Under the pieces are notes generated by a model. The model saw only the letters and a program-made list of their open reading frames with translations, was not told the origin of the DNA and did no database searches. A program made the position numbers and the translations under genes. Source: Fimbriimonadales bacterium (GTDB lineage: Bacteria > Armatimonadota > Fimbriimonadia > Fimbriimonadales > ATM1). From it: DNA of 64,000 bases. Positions 58,242-64,000 of the stretch are shown piece by piece. The first letter of the stretch is position 1; the number at the start of each line of letters is the position of its first letter. The stretch is taken from positions 124,001 to 188,000 of the forward strand of contig DATMAR010000012.1 in the NCBI GenBank assembly GCA_035559795.1. The letters run 5' to 3'.

Positions 58242-59096
58242 TCAAAGCCCAGCGGCTCGTCTCATTACATCTCGAGGAGCAGGTGTGTTCATCCACCATT
58301 CCCATGCCAACGCGGCATGTTCGACTAACATCTCTCTTCCGTCTATAACTCGGAAACCTCTGTCATACGCAGAACGCAGAAATTCCGTACGAACGTTGCG
58401 GTGCACCAAATCATAAGCGATTACGTTGCGCATGCAGTTTTGCCACAACACTGGTGGTTGTTCTCCGATCTTTCTCCCTAACGAAGTGGCGTTCACGATA
58501 AGCGAACAACCTGTAGGGTCGGGTTCTGGAAGGATTTCGACCACTTTTCGCGACGAAAATTCAGGCTGGGTTCGCAAAAAGGCGCGCAAAGCATTCACGA
58601 CTGCTCTTGCTTTTAAAGCGCTTCGATTCCATATCCTCACTCGCCAACCTTTCGATACGAGCGCCATCGCAACCACACGCCCCCCCTGCCCTGCACCGAC
58701 CACTAATGCCGTTCCAGGTGCAACGTCCTGTATGGGGGCGAGAAATGCGGGGATTTCTAAATTCATTCCGTATATGTGTTCTTCTTCGAAAGTCAATGCG
58801 GTAGCAATACCCAAGGAATGTTTCACTTGATAAAACTGTTCTGCTAATCTCGCTGCGGAGGATTTATTCGGATTTCCTACTAACGCCCCTTTGAAGCCGC
58901 ATTTCGCAAGATGTCGAACACAATTTTCGAACTCTTCTTCATCTACACGCAAAGAAACGAACTTAGCGCTTGTTCCAGTTTTTTCGAAAAGTGCTCTAAA
59001 GATTTTATCGTTGAGGGAGTCCTCCATGGGGTCGGCTAACTCAGCGAATCGAAGGATTGGCTCTTTCGTCGGCTCGATTTCTTCCCACTTCGTCAC
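58242..59096 (-). CDS. Divergent shikimate dehydrogenase-like protein
   Basis: The 284-residue protein has the AroE fold: an N-terminal substrate domain and NADP domain with VVGAGQGGRVVAMAL and NATSLG, ending VIDGREMLVEHAALAWEWW. Key sites differ from classical AroE. The substrate SxS motif is replaced by MEDSLNDKIF, NVTxPxK by VGNPNKSSA (Lys kept), and the catalytic NTD by MNLEIPAF (Glu in place of Asp). The GTG start follows the BNR gene by six bases. It may be a true but diverged AroE or a dehydrogenase of another pathway. Confidence 0.75.
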   Translation of the reverse strand: MTKWEEIEPTKEPILRFAELADPMEDSLNDKIFRALFEKTGTSAKFVSLRVDEEEFENCVRHLAKCGFKGALVGNPNKSSAARLAEQFYQVKHSLGIATALTFEEEHIYGMNLEIPAFLAPIQDVAPGTALVVGAGQGGRVVAMALVSKGWRVRIWNRSALKARAVVNALRAFLRTQPEFSSRKVVEILPEPDPTGCSLIVNATSLGRKIGEQPPVLWQNCMRNVIAYDLVHRNVRTEFLRSAYDRGFRVIDGREMLVEHAALAWEWWMNTPAPRDVMRRAAGL

Positions 59097-59102
59097 AAAA
59101 GA

Positions 59103-61703
59103 CTATCTTTTTTCTTGTGTGACAGGGTCGGGCTCGACTACAAGACGCTGAGTTTGCGATTCCGAGCCGATTGTCAATCGAACCGCATATTCGCCTGGCT
59201 CTGCAAGGGTTCTCCTTCTGCCTTCCCCACCCGTCACCATATTCCAATGCACGACATGAAGACCTTTTGTAGTGGGGGGGGTCGGAATCGTTCCGATGAC
59301 TTCGCCGGTAATCGAAAGTACTTCCACTTTCAGGTCTTTGACATCATCCTTCAAGTAATAAAAGATTCGAGCGCCGCTCGGAGGGTTCTCGCCATAATAG
59401 CCATCCCTACCGTCTCCGTAACCTGCGCCTGACCAGGGGACCCATCGCCGAGTCGTTACAGGTTCGAAAAGCACAAAGTTCTTCGAACTATTTTCTTTAG
59501 TGAGCATTTGCAAGCCTTCCACAGGTGCGATGAAAATCCCTCTTCCGTGTGTTCCCATTACGATTTCTCGTTCGCGAGGATGAATCACGATATCATGGAT
59601 GGCAACGGTCGGCAATCCAGATTTCCAACGCGTCCACGAACCCCCCCTGTCGAAACTTACGAATAACGCGAACTCCGTCCCCACGTAAAGGAGGTCCTCG
59701 TTTACCGGGTCTTCACGAACGACGTACACCGAACCATTTTCAGGAAGGTTCGAGGAAATGTTTTTCCATGTTTTGCCGAAATCTTCCGTTACGAAAACGT
59801 AGGGTTTGAAATCGCCTCGACGATGGTTATCGAAAGTGACATAGCAACGCTCCAATTTGAACCGACTCGGCTCTACGCGACTGCACCATGAATTGGGCGG
59901 TACATCGGGGATACTATCCGAAACTTTCGTCCATTCGTACCCATCGTTTTGGGTGACATGCACCAAACCATCATCCGTTCCGACCCAAACGACGCCTGGC
60001 TTGAGTCGAGATTCTGCGATGGTCACAATTGTACAGTGAGTTTCTGCTCCTGTTCTCTCTTGCGTAAGCCCCCCCATAGGTTTCAGTTTTTCTGGGTCGT
60101 TCGTCGTCAAGTCTGGGCTTGCTACGCGCCAATTATCGCCTCTATCTATGCTTTTAAAAAGCTTGTTTCCACCAAACCAAACGATTCTGGGATTGTGAGG
60201 GCTCAAGTGAATCGGTGAATTCCAGTTGAAGCGGTATTGCTCGCCTTCGGGAGCGCGTGGACGTATGGAACGAGTTTCGCCCGTTCGTCTATTTCGTCTC
60301 GAGATTCCGCCGTTTTGACTTTCGCTGTATATCGTTTCGTTATCGAGCCAGTCCACTTGAACGTAAAAACCGTCCCCACCTCCTACGTTGAACCAATGAT
60401 AATTTCCGATTCCTTCACGTTCGCGTGACACGGAAGGACCACCCCAACTTCCATTATCTTGAAGCCCTCCGTATACATGATAAGGAACTGCCATATCTAC
60501 GGTAATGGCATAAAACTGCGCCGCGACGATTTGCGACATATGTTTCCATGTTTCGCCTTTGTCGTAAGTGACGAATACCCCCCCGTCGTTTCCTGCCCAA
60601 ATATGCCGCGGGTCGGAAGGATTGATCCAAATGGCGTGCCAATCGGGATGGACACCTGCTCGTACCGCATTCCATGTCATCCCTCCATCTGTCGAGAGCA
60701 TCAAATTCGTTGAACAAGAATATATTCTCTTATCATCTTCTGGGTCTACTAAGATTTCGTGATAGTAAAAGGGCCGCGTGCTGTGCAATCCCAGTCGTTT
60801 CCACGTTTTGCCAGCGTCATCGGTTCGGTAGAAGCCGTTCTGGTCTTCTTCGGGCTTCCCCCCTCTTTCTGCTTCGATTACGGCATACACGATTTTGGGA
60901 TTTTTGGGAAAAATCGTCAAACCGATTTTGCCTGTCATTCCTTTCGGCAAACCATTAGTGAGTTTTTTCCAGGTCTTCCCTCCATCCGTGCTTTTGAATA
61001 CCCCCCCATTTTTCCCTCCGCTATAGAACGTCCAGGGGAATCTCCTGCGTTCGTACATGCCAGCGTAAAGCACTTTAGGATTTTTAGGGTCAATGATGAG
61101 GTCGCTCGCGCCGGTGTTTTCGTCAACGTACAAAACTTTCGTCCATGTTTTTCCACCGTCTTCCGTCATAAATACGCCACGATGTTCGCTTGCAGACCAT
61201 AAAGGACCGATTGCAGCAACCCAAACGATGTTCGGATCTTTCGGATGCGTGATGATTCTTGCAATTTGCTCTGTTTCTTTCAGCCCCATATTCGTCCAAG
61301 TCTTTCCACCATCCGTAGATTTGTAAACGCCATCGCCCCAACCTACACTATTGCGATTGGAGTTTTCCCCGGTGCCGACCCAAACGATGTTATTGTCAGC
61401 GAGAGAAACCGTAACGTCACCAATCGAACCGCTTCCACCATCATCGAATATCGGGCGCCAGGTAATCCCGTTGTTCGTCGTTTTCCAAACCCCCCCCGAT
61501 GCGGTGGCGACGTATACCGTCCAGAGGTTTTTCGGGTCAACGTCTATATCAGCGATTCTGCCGCTCATAGATGCCGGACCTATAGAGCGGAAACGAATCT
61601 CTTTGAGAATCTCTTCTGCTGTCGGGTCTGCAAACGCAGGCAAGATGAAAATAACGATGAAAATAAAAAAGAAAAGTGCCGAAAAAAGTTTTGTTTTTTG
61701 CAT
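59103..61703 (-). CDS. Secreted BNR/sortilin-like repeat protein (glycosidase-like propeller)
   Basis: The 866-residue protein has a signal peptide (about 1-25, ending LPAFA) and a large beta-propeller region with many BNR/Asp-box repeats: ASGGVWKTTNNGITW, STDGGKTWTNMG, TEDGGKTWTKV, STDGGKTWKKL, TDDAGKTWKRL, TYDKGETWKHM, SIDRGDNWRVA, TEDFGKTWKNI and SFDRGGSWTRW. The C-terminal 120 residues look like an Ig-type FlgD-like module (YYLKDDVKDLKVEVLSITGEVIGTI). It belongs to the VPS10/sortilin-like propeller family of unclear function. Six C/G7-8 runs occur, at 59274, 59641, 60069, 60578, 61001 and 61490, mostly in the propeller region. Confidence 0.85.
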   Translation of the reverse strand: MQKTKLFSALFFFIFIVIFILPAFADPTAEEILKEIRFRSIGPASMSGRIADIDVDPKNLWTVYVATASGGVWKTTNNGITWRPIFDDGGSGSIGDVTVSLADNNIVWVGTGENSNRNSVGWGDGVYKSTDGGKTWTNMGLKETEQIARIITHPKDPNIVWVAAIGPLWSASEHRGVFMTEDGGKTWTKVLYVDENTGASDLIIDPKNPKVLYAGMYERRRFPWTFYSGGKNGGVFKSTDGGKTWKKLTNGLPKGMTGKIGLTIFPKNPKIVYAVIEAERGGKPEEDQNGFYRTDDAGKTWKRLGLHSTRPFYYHEILVDPEDDKRIYSCSTNLMLSTDGGMTWNAVRAGVHPDWHAIWINPSDPRHIWAGNDGGVFVTYDKGETWKHMSQIVAAQFYAITVDMAVPYHVYGGLQDNGSWGGPSVSREREGIGNYHWFNVGGGDGFYVQVDWLDNETIYSESQNGGISRRNRRTGETRSIRPRAPEGEQYRFNWNSPIHLSPHNPRIVWFGGNKLFKSIDRGDNWRVASPDLTTNDPEKLKPMGGLTQERTGAETHCTIVTIAESRLKPGVVWVGTDDGLVHVTQNDGYEWTKVSDSIPDVPPNSWCSRVEPSRFKLERCYVTFDNHRRGDFKPYVFVTEDFGKTWKNISSNLPENGSVYVVREDPVNEDLLYVGTEFALFVSFDRGGSWTRWKSGLPTVAIHDIVIHPREREIVMGTHGRGIFIAPVEGLQMLTKENSSKNFVLFEPVTTRRWVPWSGAGYGDGRDGYYGENPPSGARIFYYLKDDVKDLKVEVLSITGEVIGTIPTPPTTKGLHVVHWNMVTGGEGRRRTLAEPGEYAVRLTIGSESQTQRLVVEPDPVTQEKR

Positions 61704-61777
61704 GGTTTTTTTTGTCCAGAGTCCCTCGGGTACTCCTCTTTTTACCCTATCGGAAAGCATTACGCAAAAAACCTTGT

Positions 61778-63079
61778 TTATTGTTCCAAGCGCACGAGGA
61801 TCGAGCGAACGCGCACAACCGTGCCCGGTAAAAGGTTCATCGGCTTTGTAACGAGCGTCATCAACCCGGACTCTGGGTAAATGTGGGTTACTGATTCCGC
61901 TCCCCCGACCCCGAACCAGGCAAGGTTAACCTCCCCTTGCGATGTACCGAGAACGGCAACTGAATTCGGTAATCCTTTCCTCGATGTAATTTCCACCTCA
62001 TGCATCGGAAGCAGGGTTTGAAAAGGACCATATTCGATTCGTGCTTTCGAGAGACGCCTGAGGACATTTAGCCGAATGTCGAACTCTACTCCCTTCGATG
62101 CATGTTCCGGACGAATCCCGATTTCCCATTTCGCTTCGGAAGAATCCCCCTTCAAAACTACTCCCGACGGATTCACGGAGCGGACTTCCGCCCACAAAGG
62201 TATTGGAGGACGGTCATCGAAAGTAATTTGCCCGAAATGATGAAGCACGCCGAAACTGATCCTTCCGGAATCATCGCCTATGTGCGTAGGACCGAATGCA
62301 TAGTCCGTTTCATGCGCGGTAACTCGTAAACCTCGGGTGGATACGCTAAACCACCTGCGCGTCCCAGAAACGCTCTGAGGAGTTATGCGCTCTGGCGGAT
62401 GAGGCACATGCCGAAGAGTTCCCCCTCTTGTTCTTGTGACACCTCCACGATGCTCTACCTCGACTTCGAATGGTGCGAAGGCTCGCGTTTGCTTGTTGAC
62501 AGCCCAATGCAAAACACCCCTCTCTCCGACATTTAGAGGCGGTAAGAGGATTTCCATTCGACTATCTTCCGATAGTTCGTGGTGCTCCGAAATAAACCTT
62601 GCCACAGCACCTTCCAAAATCTCCGAGCCATTGTTTAGGATTTCACAAAGAACGAGAAACGGCTCTCCTGGCTTGATGAACGCTGAAGTGGAACGCACGT
62701 TGAACAGTTTGACCCTCGGACCGACAGGAAGCAGCGAAACCGAGCCGATTCCCACGCGCTGACCTGGCTTCACGGTGAGTTGCAAACGTATGGGAGATTC
62801 ACTAACGACCACCTCGTGATTCTCGTCTGGCTTGATCAGCGAATTTCTTCCGAGAATCGAAATGTCGCAATCCCCTCGAATTGTTCGTTCGATTTCTACG
62901 ACATACGTTCCGCCCGGATTTACCTCGATTGGGTCGCTGCAGATTGCCGCGCTCGAACGTTCGCCCGCAAGCATTACGAAACGCTTCCTACCTGTGTTGA
63001 CCAAAGTTACACCTGCAGGTGTCGAATCCCATCCTCTCAATCCCTTTTCGAAACGTGCGTTTGCAATAAGGTTCTCCAT
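61778..63079 (-). CDS. Beta-rich protein of unknown function, CARDB/CBM-like
   Basis: The 433-residue product has no signal peptide. It begins MENLIANARFEKGLRGWDS, a start like carbohydrate-binding-module proteins (NxxFExGLxGW). A central segment (FIKPGEPFLVLCEILNNGSEILEGAVARFI) resembles CARDB/Ig-like modules, and the C-terminal half (about 230-433) is beta-rich with WFSVSTRGLRV and GVGGAESVTHIYPESG. It ends just before the BNR gene and is divergent from the kinase gene. I assign no function; glycan or polymer recognition is a guess. Confidence 0.55.
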   Translation of the reverse strand: MENLIANARFEKGLRGWDSTPAGVTLVNTGRKRFVMLAGERSSAAICSDPIEVNPGGTYVVEIERTIRGDCDISILGRNSLIKPDENHEVVVSESPIRLQLTVKPGQRVGIGSVSLLPVGPRVKLFNVRSTSAFIKPGEPFLVLCEILNNGSEILEGAVARFISEHHELSEDSRMEILLPPLNVGERGVLHWAVNKQTRAFAPFEVEVEHRGGVTRTRGGTLRHVPHPPERITPQSVSGTRRWFSVSTRGLRVTAHETDYAFGPTHIGDDSGRISFGVLHHFGQITFDDRPPIPLWAEVRSVNPSGVVLKGDSSEAKWEIGIRPEHASKGVEFDIRLNVLRRLSKARIEYGPFQTLLPMHEVEITSRKGLPNSVAVLGTSQGEVNLAWFGVGGAESVTHIYPESGLMTLVTKPMNLLPGTVVRVRSILVRLEQ

Positions 63080-63091
63080 AATCTCGTCTGT

Positions 63092-63119
63092 GATATTGTA
63101 ACAAGGATATTGTAACAGG
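63092..63119. repeat. 14-base tandem repeat between unknown gene and kinase
   Basis: GATATTGTAACAAG and GATATTGTAACAGG are two 14-base copies in direct repeat, one helical turn plus apart, directly in front of the kinase GTG start and overlapping its probable ribosome site (AGGA). It may be a regulator site or a recent duplication. Confidence 0.7.
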
Positions 63120-63128
63120 AAACCTCTC

Positions 63129-64000
63129 GTGAGTTCGGAACTACCTACTTCGGCTGTATTGAAGAATCGTTACGAAATACTCGGTCTATTGGGCAGAGGA
63201 GGTTTTTCTTTCACATACAAGGCTTTCGATAATCTTACGCACAGTGAAGTGATTGTCAAAGAGTTAGCACCTCAGGGCTGCGCGAGAAACCAAGATGGGT
63301 CGCTTTCTTTCCCCTACGATGGTGATGAAGTTCTTATGATGATTCGAAGATTCCTCGATGAAGCGCGCCTATTGGCCCGTCTTCGCATTCCGGGGGTTGT
63401 CGCTATAAAAGACGCTTTCCAGGGAAACGGGACTGCATACATCGTCATGGAATTTCTTCCCAACGCAGAGCCGTTATCGGATGTACTGCGAAAACACGGA
63501 ATTCTTCCGATTCAACAAGTGACGACGATTCTAAGAAACGCAGCAAAAGTCTTGCGTGATGTGCATTCAGCCGGTTTCTTGCATCGAGACATCAAACCTT
63601 CGAACATTCTCGTAGATGCGAACGATAATGTAACCCTCATTGATTTCGGAGCAGCGAGGGAATGGCATGCCGATGCAACCGTAAAGCACACGATACTTTT
63701 TACACCCGGTTATGCGCCTATAGAACAACTCGCAGAACGCGGCAGAAGAGGACCTGCTAGCGATTTATATTCACTCGCCGCTACGGGTTATGAGATGCTG
63801 GTCGGAAAAAAGCCCGCATCCGCTTTGGAGCGTCTCAACGGAGTGCCGTTGCCCCCCCCTCGCGCATTGCGAGAAGAAATTCCATACGCGCTGGAATTAG
63901 CAATTACGAAATCGCTCGAAGTGCATGCTTCGAAAAGACCTCAATCTGCAGAAGATTTTCTCGCATTGCTTTCTCCTCTTTTCCCGTCAGAAAGCATAGA
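63129..64000 (+). CDS. Serine/threonine protein kinase (3' end cut by window)
   Basis: About 290 codons are seen from GTG 63129; the gene continues past the right edge. It is a Hanks-type kinase: glycine loop LGRGGFSFTYKAF, catalytic Lys in VIVKELAP, Glu helix, HRDIKPSNILVD with the catalytic Asp, IDFGAAREW, an activation segment ending GYAPIEQLAERGRRGPASDLYSLAATGYEML, and the KRPQSAEDFL end helix. The domain starts near the N-terminus with no signal. Bacterial relatives often carry C-terminal membrane and sensor domains, which cannot be judged here. C8 at 63852 encodes Pro-Pro. Confidence 0.93.
   Translation, partial: MSSELPTSAVLKNRYEILGLLGRGGFSFTYKAFDNLTHSEVIVKELAPQGCARNQDGSLSFPYDGDEVLMMIRRFLDEARLLARLRIPGVVAIKDAFQGNGTAYIVMEFLPNAEPLSDVLRKHGILPIQQVTTILRNAAKVLRDVHSAGFLHRDIKPSNILVDANDNVTLIDFGAAREWHADATVKHTILFTPGYAPIEQLAERGRRGPASDLYSLAATGYEMLVGKKPASALERLNGVPLPPPRALREEIPYALELAITKSLEVHASKRPQSAEDFLALLSPLFPSESI

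Larger units (their letters stand above)
790..63859. repeat. Dispersed G7/C7 heptamer tracts (about 45 sites)
   Basis: Hand-read runs of seven or eight G or C occur at about 45 sites, all inside coding sequence, usually as GGG-GGG (Gly-Gly) or CCC-CCC (Pro-Pro) codon pairs. Positions (first base): 790, 1722, 3052, 3440, 3727, 9712, 10866, 10996, 11652, 11937, 13457, 14118, 14273, 17673, 18917, 22417, 22587, 22991, 26006, 27466, 32433, 36519, 38753, 39401, 39936, 43433, 43960, 44183, 44565, 49148, 50440, 50953, 53778, 55489, 55973, 57134, 57338, 58680, 59274, 59641, 60069, 60578, 61001, 61490, 63852. Only about 15 runs of exactly six were found. Confidence 0.8.

Noticed and set aside
790-63859. 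G7/C7 tracts as phase-variation (slippage) switches
   Set aside because: Contingency loci use few, long and length-variable tracts in surface genes. Here tract length is fixed near seven, and the tracts sit in housekeeping genes such as smc, ppdK, lon and folP without disrupting any frame.
1-64000. Defence island, prophage, insertion sequence or CRISPR array
   Set aside because: I looked for transposase, integrase, Cas, restriction-modification and toxin-antitoxin signatures and for regularly spaced repeats, and found none. The gene content is mostly core plus secreted lineage-specific proteins.

Overview
The window looks like chromosomal DNA of a free-living, flagellated, menaquinone-using bacterium, most likely an Armatimonadota (Fimbriimonadia-like) lineage. 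The best clue is two secreted proteins that begin with the prepilin signature [19 protein letters not shown] followed by FPVFQRAKE, a type abundant in Armatimonadota. Supporting clues are the yggS-sepF pair, a futalosine-pathway menaquinone gene (mqnD), many secreted beta-propeller, BNR and FG-GAP proteins, and frequent GTG/TTG starts. Base composition looks moderate (roughly 45-50% GC by eye, not computed). I see no transposase, prophage, CRISPR array or rRNA operon. Two tRNAs are present: Leu-CAG, and a CAT-anticodon tRNA for Met or Ile2.

Layout. 1-8.8 kb: a membrane protein cut by the window edge, a TagA-type glycosyltransferase, an hsp20-lon operon, secG, a HEAT-repeat protein, phoU, yggS and sepF. 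8.9-24 kb: a PQQ-type sugar dehydrogenase, a secreted metalloprotease with three C-terminal repeats, a PilB/GspE-type ATPase, an RluD-type pseudouridine synthase, an FN3-like protein, an orphan ABC-2 permease, a UPF0182 membrane protein, mqnD, folB and a GT9 glycosyltransferase. 24-37 kb: smc preceded by a coupled 32-codon ORF, an Nth-like glycosylase, a PrcB-like protein, the operon rplY/L25 - divergent asparagine-synthetase-like gene - arsR, then folP, a frameshifted DUF4097 gene with its DUF2089 partner, ubiX, tRNA-Leu, a CPA2 antiporter and surE. 37.4-42.5 kb: a compact flagellar export/switch operon, fliM-fliN-fliO-fliP-fliQ-fliR-flhB. 42.5-64 kb: a GT4 glycosyltransferase, an FG-GAP protein, a prepilin-like gene behind a TPP riboswitch, an ECF sigma/putative anti-sigma pair, a second prepilin-like gene, ppdK, a DUF1328 miniprotein, an FAD oxidoreductase, an HlyD-like adaptor with a collagen-like membrane protein, sucC, aroC, a divergent aroE, a BNR-repeat protein, an unknown beta-rich protein, and a serine/threonine kinase cut by the right edge.

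Most unusual signals. (1) Runs of seven or eight G or C occur about 45 times by hand count, all inside coding sequence. Runs of exactly six are only about as common as chance predicts. This points to a discrete heptamer motif rather than general G-richness. (2) A complete TPP riboswitch stands in front of a prepilin-like gene instead of a thiamine gene, and its P1 arm can compete with the next hairpin. (3) A REP-like intergenic repeat family (GTAGGAGCGCC...GGCGCG) recurs. (4) An operator-like 20-bp inverted repeat sits on the -10 box of an operon ending in a cysteine-free ArsR regulator; the same operon carries an asparagine-synthetase homologue with altered catalytic motifs. (5) A single-base frameshift interrupts the DUF4097 gene. 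(6) A collagen-repeat membrane miniprotein follows an efflux-adaptor gene.
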